A stretch of DNA of 47,276 nt from an uncultured Lachnobacterium sp. (lineage in GTDB: Bacteria > Bacillota > Clostridia > Lachnospirales > Lachnospiraceae), in assembly GCA_945971355.1 (NCBI GenBank), contig CAMFPD010000001.1, forward strand, positions 1 to 47,276. Direction: 5' to 3'. The translations under genes and the position numbers were made by a program. This document shows, one piece after another, positions 16,001-24,732 of the stretch. The notes below the pieces were generated by a model. That model did no database searches. It saw only the letters and a program-made list of their open reading frames with translations, and was not told the origin of the DNA. Each line of letters begins with the position of its first letter. Position 1 is the stretch's first letter.

Positions 16001-16723
16001 ATGAAAAAGAAAGCAAACAAGATTTTAGCTATTATATTTCTAATATTCGCAATTGGAGTTTTGGCTGTAGGAATAACATGGTCAAGTGAAGTAAAATCCA
16101 GCATGAAGGATACAGAAGTAAGACTAGCACAGATACAACAGAATATTAATTCTTCTACTGATGACTCTGTAATTGCAACCAGTGTAGAAAGTTATAATCA
16201 GAATGTGAAGGTATATAACAGTTATCTCGATATGTATGATATGGGATTTAAGCTGATAATGACTCTGATTATTGCGGATCTTGTTGTTGTTATTATTCTT
16301 ATTGCTATGGATAAGACAGATGAAGATGTCGGCGATAACGTTGTTGAAAATCATAGTAATAAGCCGGTGAAGAAAACTTCTTCAAAGCAGAATAAGGAGT
16401 TGAATCAGGCAAAAGCCTCAAAGCGCAAAGCGAAACATGAAAACAAAGCAGAAGAAGCTTCCGAGGTTAAAGATATGGAACAGTACGTAGAAGTGGCTGC
16501 TATGGCAAATTCAGAGACACCTGATACTACTTCCACAGTTACATCAGTGGCAGAAAAGGCAGAAGAAGAGATTAATCCTCAGCCGAAAAAGATTAATATG
16601 GGAGGTCAGTCCACAATTGAACTTACAAAGCAGCTCAGAAATTATAAAAATATGCTTGCTGCTGGGGAGATTAGTGAGGCAGAGTTCCAACAGAAAAAGG
16701 ATGAATTACTTAAGTCAATTTAA
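16001..16723 (+). CDS. Two-helix membrane protein with C-terminal SHOCT-like domain
   Basis: 240 residues. Membrane helices at about 8-27 and 81-103 enclose an extracytoplasmic loop of some 50 residues. A long, charged, disordered cytoplasmic linker (Lys/Glu/Ala-rich) leads to a final helical hairpin, LTKQLRNYKNMLAAGEISEA then EFQQKKDELL. This has the pattern of the SHOCT oligomerisation domain (LxxLxxLxxxGxIxxxEFxxKKxxLL). It starts three bases after the U32 stop, so it is probably translationally coupled. The function is unknown. The SHOCT call is confident, the rest descriptive. Confidence 0.85.
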   Translation: MKKKANKILAIIFLIFAIGVLAVGITWSSEVKSSMKDTEVRLAQIQQNINSSTDDSVIATSVESYNQNVKVYNSYLDMYDMGFKLIMTLIIADLVVVIILIAMDKTDEDVGDNVVENHSNKPVKKTSSKQNKELNQAKASKRKAKHENKAEEASEVKDMEQYVEVAAMANSETPDTTSTVTSVAEKAEEEINPQPKKINMGGQSTIELTKQLRNYKNMLAAGEISEAEFQQKKDELLKSI

Positions 16724-16732
16724 GTACGAATT

Positions 16733-16786
16733 AATATGTAAGAATTATAGTGTGTAAGATGTTAGAATAACAATATGTAAGAATTA
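16733..16786 (+). repeat. Short direct repeats in the 3' region of the operon
   Basis: AATATGTAAGAATTA occurs twice exactly (16733-16747 and 16772-16786), with a third TGTAAGA at 16753 between them. It lies in a gene-free stretch before the terminator hairpin. In AT-rich DNA this could be chance or slippage. No function is assigned. Confidence 0.4.
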
Positions 16787-16793
16787 ACATTTT

Positions 16794-16840
16794 AGAATGC
16801 CATGGGGTACAGAGGTGATATCTGTGTGTCATGGCATTCT
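16794..16840 (+). terminator. Long bidirectional hairpin between convergent transcription units
   Basis: AGAATGCCATG pairs perfectly with CATGGCATTCT. Inside, ACAGA can pair with TCTGT, giving a two-part stem. It lies between the SHOCT gene (plus) and asnB (minus), where a shared terminator is expected. The T-tracts on both sides are short, so its strength is uncertain. Confidence 0.65.
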
Positions 16841-16914
16841 ATTATATTATTAGGAAATTATTTAGTTACTCACTATACAGCAAAATCCGATTTGAAACAT
16901 ATAGCTTGATAAGA

Positions 16915-18756
16915 TTATGGCAGTACAAGATTGTATCTAAGCATCCAGTAATTAAGCTGGATATAATACGCCATAAGCTGTGGACCTGCCATCAGCTGAC
17001 CATACCAAGGCTTGCCAAGCTCTTTTGGTGCTTGTATAAAGGCTTTTACTTTCTCGATATCAAGCATCGGTAGAATAGGAGAGCTGGTATCAGAAATTAT
17101 CTGAGTGAGGGCTTCTTTTAGCAGAGCCTCATATCCTGGATGATAGGTCTTAGGATATGGGCTTTTTTTACGATGAGATAACTTGGCAGGAAGCAAATCT
17201 AAGGTAGCATTTCTAAGTAAGGATTTTTCAACACCATTCTGGTACTTCATATTCCATGGAATGCTGTATACATAGTCGATTATTCTATGGTCGGCAAATG
17301 GAACTCTTGCTTCCAGACCAGAGTGCATACTGGCTCTATCCATTCGATCTAATAATGTCTGCATGAACCATTTGATGTTTAGGTAGCCAATCTCATATCT
17401 TCGTTTTTCTGTTGAATCCATCGGAGGTAAATCAAGCTTTGAAAGAGAAGTTTTGTAAGCATCATAAGAATAATCTTGAAGTTCAAGCTTATTTATCCAT
17501 TCTGAATTTAAAAGAACTGTTCTTGCTTCGGAATCGGCAGACCAAGGAAAGCCATTTTTGTTCATAAGCTCAGGGCGATATAGCCAAGGATATCCTCCGA
17601 ATATTTCGTCTGCACATTCTCCAGTTAAGGCTACCTTGTTTTTTGATGCCACAAGAGAGCAGAAGAACAGTAAAGAAGCATCCACATCAGCCATGCCAGG
17701 TGCATCTTTGGCGATTACAGAATCAAAGAGTGAGTTGAATAATTGTTTTTCGTTACATTTTAGATATTCATGATTAGTATGAAAACGTTCCAACATTATA
17801 TTTACATATGGTGCATCCTGTTCAGGTTGGAAACTGTTAGAAGTAAAATACTTATCATTCTCATCGAAGTCAAAGGAGAAGGTGTTAAGCTCTTTTCCAT
17901 TCAGATAGTTGTAAGCCAATGAGGTTACAATTGAAGAATCAAGTCCACCAGATAAAAATGTACATACTGGAACATCTGAAACCATTTGTTTCTTAACTGA
18001 GTCGCGGACAAGGAAGGAAACCGTATCCACAGTAGTTTCGTAATTATCTTTGTGTTCGTGGTATACAATGTCCCAGTATTTTTTGTCGCAAAAGCCATAT
18101 TCATTAAATATGAGATAATGTCCAGGCAGAACTTCACGCATATTCTTAAAAAGACTTAGACCAGGGGTTTTTGCGGGACCGATTCCCAGTAATTCCTGCA
18201 TGCTCTGTAAATTGATCTCAGGAGATATTCCTGGATATACGAAAATTGCTTTTGGTTCTGAGGCGAAAATTAGTCCATCTTTTGTTGGATAATAGAATAG
18301 CGGCTTGACACCAACCCTGTCTCTGTATAAATACAGCTGTTTGGTCGCGTCATCCCATATGGTAAATGCAAATATTCCGTTCAACATATCTACAAACTCA
18401 GGTCCATATTCAATAAAAGCCGCCAATATAATTTCTGTGTCTGAGCTTGTAGTAAACTGTACCCCAAGAGATTCCAGGTCCTTTTTTATCTCGTCTGTAT
18501 TATATATTTCTCCATTATAGCAGATTGCGTATTCCCGACCTGAGACATTTCGAAGCATGGGTTGATTTCCCCCTTCGATGTCTCTTATGCTAAGTCTGGA
18601 ATGACAAAAACCGCAGTTTTCCTTCAGGTATTTTCCGAAATTATCATGGCCACGATGGGCCAGAGATTTGGACATATCATCAAGTATATTTAGATTTCTG
18701 ACTGTGTCTGACAAGAAGTTTTTTCCGTAATTACAAAAACCAGCTATACCACACAT
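16915..18756 (-). CDS. asnB: Asparagine synthase (glutamine-hydrolysing)
   Basis: Makes asparagine from aspartate, glutamine and ATP. It opens MCGIAGFCNYG, placing the N-terminal nucleophile Cys at residue 2 after Met removal. The class II amidotransferase domain shows LAHRGHDNFG, HSRLSIRD and YNGEIYN. The synthetase domain has the PP-loop FLSGGLDSS near 262, then ALTGECADEIFGGYPW. 613 residues is normal for the Bacillus AsnB type. AGGAGT lies 4-5 bases before the ATG. It is the second gene of a minus-strand pair with aroC, 53 bases apart, with no terminator between them. Confidence 0.96.
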   Translation of the reverse strand: MCGIAGFCNYGKNFLSDTVRNLNILDDMSKSLAHRGHDNFGKYLKENCGFCHSRLSIRDIEGGNQPMLRNVSGREYAICYNGEIYNTDEIKKDLESLGVQFTTSSDTEIILAAFIEYGPEFVDMLNGIFAFTIWDDATKQLYLYRDRVGVKPLFYYPTKDGLIFASEPKAIFVYPGISPEINLQSMQELLGIGPAKTPGLSLFKNMREVLPGHYLIFNEYGFCDKKYWDIVYHEHKDNYETTVDTVSFLVRDSVKKQMVSDVPVCTFLSGGLDSSIVTSLAYNYLNGKELNTFSFDFDENDKYFTSNSFQPEQDAPYVNIMLERFHTNHEYLKCNEKQLFNSLFDSVIAKDAPGMADVDASLLFFCSLVASKNKVALTGECADEIFGGYPWLYRPELMNKNGFPWSADSEARTVLLNSEWINKLELQDYSYDAYKTSLSKLDLPPMDSTEKRRYEIGYLNIKWFMQTLLDRMDRASMHSGLEARVPFADHRIIDYVYSIPWNMKYQNGVEKSLLRNATLDLLPAKLSHRKKSPYPKTYHPGYEALLKEALTQIISDTSSPILPMLDIEKVKAFIQAPKELGKPWYGQLMAGPQLMAYYIQLNYWMLRYNLVLP

Positions 18757-18809
18757 GACTACTCCTAAAGAGCTGTTAGTGTAATATATGCTGGTTTTAG
18801 TATTAGGTG

Positions 18810-19907
18810 CTATTTATAAAAATCAATAATTCTGTCAAGTCTTGAAGTCATATTTGCCAGGAGTGAATCAAGAACTGTAATTGCTGCCATTGATTCCACT
18901 ACCACAACTGCTCTAGGAACAATTATTGGGTCATGTCGTCCATGGATGCTAATCTCAATTTCTTCCCCAGATTTATTGACTGTATTCTGAATGGAAGCGA
19001 TGGATGGAGTTGGCTTGAAGGCTGCTCTAAATACTAGAGGAGAGCCGTCAGACATTCCACCGAGAGTTCCACCTGAGTGGTTAGTTTTCTTTACCACATT
19101 TCCGTTATCCATACAAAAGGCATCATTGTTGTCCAGTCCCATGGAATTTGCTACATTAAAACCATCGCCGATTTCAAAGCCTTTTACAGCTCCGATTGAC
19201 ATGATTGCTTTTCCTAGGTTTGCGTCTAATTTGTCAAATACTGGTTCACCAAGTCCTGCAGGAAGACCAGTAATAACACACTCACATATTCCACCGGCAG
19301 AATTTTTGTTTTTAATGCATTGACTTAAGTATTCAGAAGCTTTTGCTGCAGCATCTGCATCAGGCATATAAAGAGAGTTGTTAGCTATTTCACCGGAATC
19401 GAATTTATCCATATCAATAGAAACAGGTCCGATACTTTTGGTGTATGTGACAAATTCTATTCCCATTTGTTTAAGAATTTTGGCTGCGATAGCTCCGGCT
19501 GCAACGCGGCCTATTGTCTCGCGACCAGAGGAACGTCCGCCTCCTCTGTAGTCTCTAAAGCCGTATTTCTCATCGAAACAGTAGTCTGCATGTCCAGGTC
19601 TATAGTAGGAAGCAATTTCGCTGTAATCATTTGATTTCTGATTTGTGTTCCACACTATCATTGATATTGGTGTGCCTGTAGTTTTTCCTTCGAAGACGCC
19701 AGATAAAATCTCTACAGTGTCATCCTCCTTGCGTGGAGTGGTGAATTTAGACTGGCCGGGTTTACGTCTGTTGAGAAATTCCTGTATGTCAGCTTCGCAT
19801 AATGAGAGACCGGCAGGACAGCCATCAACAACAACTCCAAGTCCTTTGCCATGGGATTCACCCCAGGTTGTAATTTTAAAAATATTTCCTAATGTTGATC
19901 CAGACAT
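18810..19907 (-). CDS. aroC: Chorismate synthase
   Basis: Last step of the shikimate pathway: removes phosphate from EPSP to give chorismate, using reduced FMN. Signatures: GESHGKGLGVVVDGCPAG near the N-terminus, RDYRGGGRSSGRETIGRVAAGA (read as RDYRGGGRSSGRE then TIGRVAAGA) near 120, and SGGTLGGMSDG with RAAFKPTPSI near 280. The C-terminal RHDPIIVPRAVVVVE is also typical. 365 residues is the usual length. GGAGAA lies 8 bases before the ATG. It is the first gene after a strong promoter, and asnB is co-directional downstream. Confidence 0.98.
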   Translation of the reverse strand: MSGSTLGNIFKITTWGESHGKGLGVVVDGCPAGLSLCEADIQEFLNRRKPGQSKFTTPRKEDDTVEILSGVFEGKTTGTPISMIVWNTNQKSNDYSEIASYYRPGHADYCFDEKYGFRDYRGGGRSSGRETIGRVAAGAIAAKILKQMGIEFVTYTKSIGPVSIDMDKFDSGEIANNSLYMPDADAAAKASEYLSQCIKNKNSAGGICECVITGLPAGLGEPVFDKLDANLGKAIMSIGAVKGFEIGDGFNVANSMGLDNNDAFCMDNGNVVKKTNHSGGTLGGMSDGSPLVFRAAFKPTPSIASIQNTVNKSGEEIEISIHGRHDPIIVPRAVVVVESMAAITVLDSLLANMTSRLDRIIDFYK

Positions 19908-19938
19908 GTAAGTTCTCCTTCAAGTTTTGCTAAGACAC

Positions 19939-19968
19939 ATTATAAGTAAACATAAGTTGAATCGTCAA
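19939..19968 (-). promoter_or_regulatory. Promoter of aroC-asnB
   Basis: On the minus strand: TTGACG, 18 bases, TATAAT, with the -10 about 31 bases before the aroC ATG. It overlaps the promoter of the divergent glycosidase gene, so the two may compete for RNA polymerase. Confidence 0.7.
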
Positions 19969-19985
19969 GGTCGTTATGATATATT
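19957..19985 (+). promoter_or_regulatory. Promoter of the GH13 glycosidase gene
   Basis: TTGAAT, 17 bases, TATATT on the plus strand. Its spacer contains the -35 box of the aroC promoter, so the two divergent promoters are interlocked. The spacing is canonical and the hexamers are moderate. Confidence 0.55.
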
Positions 19986-20035
19986 TTGTATAGTAATATC
20001 ATAAGAAACTATAAGGAAGAGAAGGGTATTTATAT

Positions 20036-21802
20036 ATGGAATTTAATGGAGTTTACCATCAGGCGTATGACAATTATTGTTATCCTATCAATGAAAATGA
20101 ATTGATTATTAATATTAAAACTGGGTATGACGTGCAAAGAGTGTTTATTATTTTAGGTGACCCATTTGCAGCGGGAATACTTGGCGGTGGAGAATCCTGG
20201 GAAGGTAATAAACAGGAGATATATTTTAAAAAGAGACTAAAAAATCAGTTGTGGTGGACAACTACAGTAAAACCCGAATATAAAAGACTAAAATACTATT
20301 TTGAACTTCAGACAGAGTCTGAGACATGGTTTTATTTTGAAGATGGTTTTGTAAGTCAGCAACAGAAGGAACTTGAGGGTAGAAGCAGGCAGTGTTTTAC
20401 ATTCCCATGGATGAATCCATGTGATGTACCTGTTACACCTAAATGGGTTAATGATACTGTGTGGTACCAGATATTTCCAGACAGATTTTGCAACGGGGAC
20501 AATTCATTAGATCCTGACTATGTTGTTCCATGGAGAAATAACAGAGAGTCTGTAAAAAATGAAGAGTGCTTTGGCGGAGATCTGGCAGGAATAACAAGCA
20601 AGCTTGATTATTTAAAAAATCTTGGAATAACCGGAATATATCTGACACCTATCAACGAGGCTCCTTCAAATCATAAATATGATACTACAGATTATACTAA
20701 GATTGATCCTCGCTTTGGCGATGAGGAGAGCTTTAAACATCTGGTGGAGGAAGCCCATAACAGAAATATTAGGGTAATGCTGGATGGAGTATTCAACCAT
20801 TGTGGATATTATTTTAAACCGTGGCAGGATGTGCTTGAGAAGGGTCCAGAGTCAGAGTATTATGACTGGTTTATGATAAATGAATGGCCAATTGACAGAA
20901 ATGGAAACGCGGCAAAAAGTAAGCAGATGTACACCTTTGCCTTTTTTGATTTTATGCCAAAGCTAAATACAAATAATCCAAAAGTAAGAAAATATTTTGT
21001 AGATATTTGTGCAGGCTGGGTAGAAAAGTACAAGATTGACGGTATTAGACTGGATGTTGCCAATGAGGTGTCTCACAAATTCTGTAAGGAGCTTCATTCC
21101 AGAGTGAAAGAAATCAATCCTGATGTTTACATTTTGGGAGAAATATGGCATAATGCACTTCCATGGCTTCGTGGAGATGAGTTTGATGCGGTTATGAATT
21201 ATCCTCTAGGACAGAGCATCAAGGATTTTTGGATTGATAAAAGTTTAACAAATGAGGATTTTGAATATACTGTCAACAGATGCTATACAATGTATATGCA
21301 GCAGACAAATGATGTGTTGTTTAATCTTTTGGATTCTCATGATACAAAGAGACTTAGAAGCGATGTTAAGAGTCTGGATGAGTACTTTGCTCAGTTGGCT
21401 GTTCTGTTTGCAATGCCTGGAAGCCCATGTATTTATTATGGAACAGAGATTGCAATGGAGGGTGGACATGATCCAGACTGCCGCAGATGTATGCCATGGG
21501 AGGATATAGAAGCTGGTAAGTATACTGATAGAATAAATATTATTTCTTCGCTCATTCATTTGAGATACAAAGAACCTCTTCTCAAGAGCAGAAATTTCCA
21601 TTTCCCAAATGATGTATGTGACGATCCTAGAGTGATTCAGTTTAGGAAAGTGGATTGGGAAGATGAGTATGTTGAAGTGATAATAAACTGCTCTGATGCT
21701 GATGTTGAGATTCAAAGCAAGGGTGAAACATTATTTGAGAGACATTATATTGATACATCATTGCTTCAGAATGGTATATTAATCAGAAAAATTACTAAAT
21801 AA
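20036..21802 (+). CDS. Cytoplasmic GH13 alpha-glycosidase (neopullulanase/cyclomaltodextrinase-like)
   Basis: 588 residues with no signal peptide, so it acts inside the cell, probably on imported maltodextrins. An N-terminal beta domain (about 1-125) is like CBM34. Then WYQIFPDRFCNGD opens the catalytic barrel. Conserved regions: MLDGVFNHCG, MPKLN (the neopullulanase-subfamily marker), GIRLDVANEV with nucleophile D340, LGEIWH with acid/base E369, and LLDSHDTKR with D436. YYGTEIAMEGG and a C-terminal beta domain follow. It is divergent from aroC, and tgt begins 23 bases downstream. GGAAGAG precedes the ATG. The exact substrate (pullulan, cyclodextrin or maltooligosaccharide) cannot be read from sequence. 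Confidence 0.93.
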   Translation: MEFNGVYHQAYDNYCYPINENELIINIKTGYDVQRVFIILGDPFAAGILGGGESWEGNKQEIYFKKRLKNQLWWTTTVKPEYKRLKYYFELQTESETWFYFEDGFVSQQQKELEGRSRQCFTFPWMNPCDVPVTPKWVNDTVWYQIFPDRFCNGDNSLDPDYVVPWRNNRESVKNEECFGGDLAGITSKLDYLKNLGITGIYLTPINEAPSNHKYDTTDYTKIDPRFGDEESFKHLVEEAHNRNIRVMLDGVFNHCGYYFKPWQDVLEKGPESEYYDWFMINEWPIDRNGNAAKSKQMYTFAFFDFMPKLNTNNPKVRKYFVDICAGWVEKYKIDGIRLDVANEVSHKFCKELHSRVKEINPDVYILGEIWHNALPWLRGDEFDAVMNYPLGQSIKDFWIDKSLTNEDFEYTVNRCYTMYMQQTNDVLFNLLDSHDTKRLRSDVKSLDEYFAQLAVLFAMPGSPCIYYGTEIAMEGGHDPDCRRCMPWEDIEAGKYTDRINIISSLIHLRYKEPLLKSRNFHFPNDVCDDPRVIQFRKVDWEDEYVEVIINCSDADVEIQSKGETLFERHYIDTSLLQNGILIRKITK

Positions 21803-21825
21803 ATTTAGAAAGAAAAGGTGTATAA

Positions 21826-22962
21826 ATGGCTAAGTATGAGTTGTTAAAGCAGGAAGGCCGAGCTAAACGTGGTGTGTTCCATACAGTTCATGGAGATATA
21901 CAGACTCCTGTGTTTATGAACGTAGGAACTGTGGGGGCAATTAAAGGAGCAGTCTCTACTGATGATCTTAAGTCAATTAAGTGTCAGGTACAGCTTTCTA
22001 ACACATATCACTTACATGTGAGAACTGGAGATAAGCTTATTAAGGAAGTCGGTGGACTCCACAAGTTTATGGTATGGGACAGACCTATCCTTACAGATTC
22101 AGGTGGATTTCAGGTTTTTTCACTGGCTGGACTTAGAAAGATAAAAGAGGAAGGTGTATATTTTAACTCCCATATTGATGGAGCAAAGATTTTTATGGGA
22201 CCAGAGGAGAGCATGCAGATACAGTCAAATCTTGGTTCGACAATTGCAATGGCATTCGATGAGTGTCCATCCAGTGTGGCAGATAGAAAATACGTTACAG
22301 ATTCAGTGAACAGGACAACTCGTTGGCTGGAGAGATGCAAAAAGGAAATGGCAAGACTTAACAGTCTTGAGGATACGGTAAATAAGGAACAGCTGCTTTT
22401 TGGTATAAATCAGGGAGCTATCTATGATGATATTCGAATTGATCATGCAAAGAGAATATCAGAGATGGATTTGGACGGATATGCTGTGGGAGGACTTGCA
22501 GTAGGAGAGAGCCATGAGGAGATGTATCATGTACTGGAAGAGACTGTTCCTTATCTGCCAAAGGACAAGCCTACATACCTTATGGGTGTTGGAACCCCTG
22601 CTAATATTTTGGAGGGTGTTGAGAGAGGCATAGATTTCTTCGATTGTGTATATCCATCCAGAAATGGCCGTCATGGACATGTGTATACAAAGTTTGGAAA
22701 GCTTAATCTCTTCAATCAGAAGTTTGAGAAGGATATGAGACCGATAGAGGAGGGCTGTCAGTGTCCAGCCTGCAGGACATATTCGAGAGCATATATACGT
22801 CATCTTTTAAAGGCAAAAGAAATGCTAGGAATGAGACTTTGCGTGCTTCATAACCTTTACTTCTATAACAATATGATGGAAGAAATAAGAGATGCCCTTG
22901 ATAATGATCGATTTGCTTCATATAAAGAAGAGAAACTCTATCACATGGCTCATGGCGAGTAA
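21826..22962 (+). CDS. tgt: tRNA-guanine transglycosylase (queuine tRNA-ribosyltransferase)
   Basis: Exchanges guanine 34 for preQ1 in tRNAs with GUN anticodons. 378 residues. Visible: TPVFMNVGTVGAIKG, SNTYHLHVRTGD, DSGGFQVFSL with the catalytic Asp, GINQGAIYDD, and the zinc site CQCPACRTYSRAYIRHLL, with a His later (LCVLHNLYFY). Zinc ligands Cys-x-Cys-x2-Cys and His are all present. It is close behind the glycosidase gene (23 bases), with yajC downstream but driven from its own promoter. tgt-yajC is a widely conserved pair. Confidence 0.98.
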   Translation: MAKYELLKQEGRAKRGVFHTVHGDIQTPVFMNVGTVGAIKGAVSTDDLKSIKCQVQLSNTYHLHVRTGDKLIKEVGGLHKFMVWDRPILTDSGGFQVFSLAGLRKIKEEGVYFNSHIDGAKIFMGPEESMQIQSNLGSTIAMAFDECPSSVADRKYVTDSVNRTTRWLERCKKEMARLNSLEDTVNKEQLLFGINQGAIYDDIRIDHAKRISEMDLDGYAVGGLAVGESHEEMYHVLEETVPYLPKDKPTYLMGVGTPANILEGVERGIDFFDCVYPSRNGRHGHVYTKFGKLNLFNQKFEKDMRPIEEGCQCPACRTYSRAYIRHLLKAKEMLGMRLCVLHNLYFYNNMMEEIRDALDNDRFASYKEEKLYHMAHGE

Positions 22963-23016
22963 GTTTGACTAATATATAAAATAAATCTTAAATAATGGCG
23001 ATAAGGCAAATTTTAC

Positions 23017-23045
23017 TTGATGAATTATGACTAGTTGTGTAGAAT
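23017..23045 (+). promoter_or_regulatory. Promoter of yajC
   Basis: TTGATG, 17 bases, TAGAAT, in the 118-base gap after tgt and 36 bases before the yajC ATG. Confidence 0.55.
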
Positions 23046-23080
23046 AACAATAGTATTTTTAAATTTAGGAGGAAAAATTG

Positions 23081-23395
23081 ATGATGTCAATTTTAGCAGA
23101 AGCAACAGGTGGAATGGTTGGAACACTTGGAATGATCATATGGTTGGTTGTATTATTTGCAATAATGTATTTTCTTATGATTAGACCACAGAAGAAAGAG
23201 CAGAAGAGAAAGGATCTTATGCTTAGCGAAGTAGCAGCAGGAGATACAGTTCTTACTACTTCAGGATTCTATGGTACAATTATTGATATTGAGGATGATA
23301 CAGTAATCGTTGAGTTCGGAAACAACAAGAACTGCAGAATTCCAATGCAGAAGGCTGCTATCGCTGATGTTGAAAAGGCTGGTTCAGCAGAATAG
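23081..23395 (+). CDS. yajC: YajC, preprotein translocase accessory subunit
   Basis: Small single-pass membrane protein associated with SecDF-YajC in protein export. About 104 residues, with one membrane helix near 12-34, then the characteristic YFLMIRPQKKEQKRK and a cytoplasmic domain with VAAGDTVLTTSGFYGTI. The start is placed at the first of two adjacent ATGs, 8 bases after AGGAGG; the ATG at 23084 is equally possible. It follows tgt, as in many bacteria, but secD/secF are not adjacent. A strong terminator follows. Confidence 0.95.
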   Translation: MMSILAEATGGMVGTLGMIIWLVVLFAIMYFLMIRPQKKEQKRKDLMLSEVAAGDTVLTTSGFYGTIIDIEDDTVIVEFGNNKNCRIPMQKAAIADVEKAGSAE

Positions 23396-23421
23396 TACTT
23401 GTTTTGCAAAGAGAATAGAGT

Positions 23422-23457
23422 AAGGAGACTATCACATATATGGTAGTCTCCTTTTTT
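23422..23457 (+). terminator. Intrinsic terminator after yajC
   Basis: AAGGAGACTATCA pairs with TGGTAGTCTCCTT (one G-T pair) around CATATA and runs into six T residues. A textbook Rho-independent terminator. Confidence 0.93.
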
Positions 23458-23536
23458 ATATTTCATAAGAATAATAATGCAGGGTACTATAATGACAAGT
23501 TATAAAAAATATGAAAAAGTAAAATGACTAATAATG

Positions 23537-23565
23537 TTGAAATACATGCTTTATTGCTTTAAGAT
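23537..23565 (+). promoter_or_regulatory. Candidate promoter of leuB-ilvD-ilvB
   Basis: TTGAAA, 17 bases, TAAGAT, ending 35 bases before the leuB ATG. A second -10-like TATAAT lies further upstream, near 23489. I see no T-box leader or leader peptide, and the space between the upstream terminator and leuB (about 140 bases) is short for one. Confidence 0.45.
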
Positions 23566-23600
23566 ATTAAATAGTAAATTTCAGAAAAGGGGAAATTTTT

Positions 23601-24701
23601 ATGGATTGTAATATTGGTGTTATTTCAGGAGACGGAATTGGTCCTGAGATAGTGGCAGAGGCAAAAAAAGTATTGGACCGTGTAGGTAGTAAATATGGTC
23701 ACAAGTTTAATTATACTGAGATATTGATGGGAGGCTGTTCAATTGATGCAACAGGAGTTCCTCTTACAGATGAAGCCATTGAGACAGCATTAAATTCAGA
23801 TGCAGTACTTATGGGTTCAATTGGTGGAAATACAGCAACATCACCATGGTACAAATTGGCACCAGAACTCAGACCGGAGGCTGGACTTTTAAAATTAAGA
23901 AAAGCACTTAATCTGTTTGCTAATTTAAGACCAGCTTATTTATATGAAGAGCTTGCAGCAGCATGTCCGCTCAGAGCAGATATAATTGGTGATGGTTTCG
24001 ACATGATGATTATGAGAGAACTCACAGGAGGTCTGTACTTCGGAGCACGTGAGACAAAAGAAGTTGACGGTGTTATGACAGCAACAGATACACTTACATA
24101 TAATGAAGAGGAAATCAGACGAATTGCAAAGCGTGGTTTTGACATTGCAATGAAGAGAAGAAAAAAAGTTACATCAGTTGACAAAGCTAATGTACTTGAT
24201 TCGTCAAGACTTTGGAGAATGGTTGTGGAAGAGGTTGCGACTGATTATCCGGAAGTAAAGTATGAGCATATGCTTGTTGATAACTGTGCAATGCAGCTTG
24301 TAAAGGATCCAAAGCAGTTTGATGTTATTTTGACAGAAAACATGTTTGGAGATATATTATCAGATGAGGCAAGTATGGTAACAGGTTCAATTGGAATGCT
24401 CTCATCAGCAAGCTTGAATGATACAAAGTTTGGTTTATATGAGCCAAGTGGCGGATCTGCACCTGATATTGCAGGAAAAGGAATTGCAAATCCAATTGCT
24501 ACAATTCTTTCTGCCGCAATGATGCTTCGTTATTCCTTTGATTTGGATAAGGAAGCTGATGCAATTGAGGCAGCAGTTAAGCAGGTTCTGAAAGAGGGAT
24601 ATAGAACAATTGATATTATGCCACAGCCAGGCGAGTCAATAGAAGGAATTACACAGGTTGGAACAGCTCAGATGGGAGATTTGATTGCTGAGAGAGTGTA
24701 A
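23601..24701 (+). CDS. leuB: 3-isopropylmalate dehydrogenase
   Basis: NAD-dependent oxidative decarboxylation in leucine synthesis. 366 residues. N-terminal ISGDGIGPEIVAEAKKVLD; substrate Arg and Tyr in LTGGLYFGAR; then the metal-binding stretch DVILTENMFGDILSDEASMV and the GIANPIATILSAAMMLRY end (read in parts). The family also includes tartrate and isocitrate dehydrogenases, but PLRADIIGDGFDMMIMRELT (read in parts) and the neighbours favour LeuB. leuA, leuC and leuD are absent from this window. GGGGAAA precedes the ATG; ilvD starts 31 bases after the stop. Confidence 0.93.
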   Translation: MDCNIGVISGDGIGPEIVAEAKKVLDRVGSKYGHKFNYTEILMGGCSIDATGVPLTDEAIETALNSDAVLMGSIGGNTATSPWYKLAPELRPEAGLLKLRKALNLFANLRPAYLYEELAAACPLRADIIGDGFDMMIMRELTGGLYFGARETKEVDGVMTATDTLTYNEEEIRRIAKRGFDIAMKRRKKVTSVDKANVLDSSRLWRMVVEEVATDYPEVKYEHMLVDNCAMQLVKDPKQFDVILTENMFGDILSDEASMVTGSIGMLSSASLNDTKFGLYEPSGGSAPDIAGKGIANPIATILSAAMMLRYSFDLDKEADAIEAAVKQVLKEGYRTIDIMPQPGESIEGITQVGTAQMGDLIAERV

Positions 24702-24732
24702 TACAGATTTAAACAGTAAAGGAGATAATAAT

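Noticed and set aside
16831..17073. An 80-residue plus-strand frame after the SHOCT gene
   Set aside because: It begins inside the terminator hairpin, runs antisense into the end of asnB and has no ribosome binding site.
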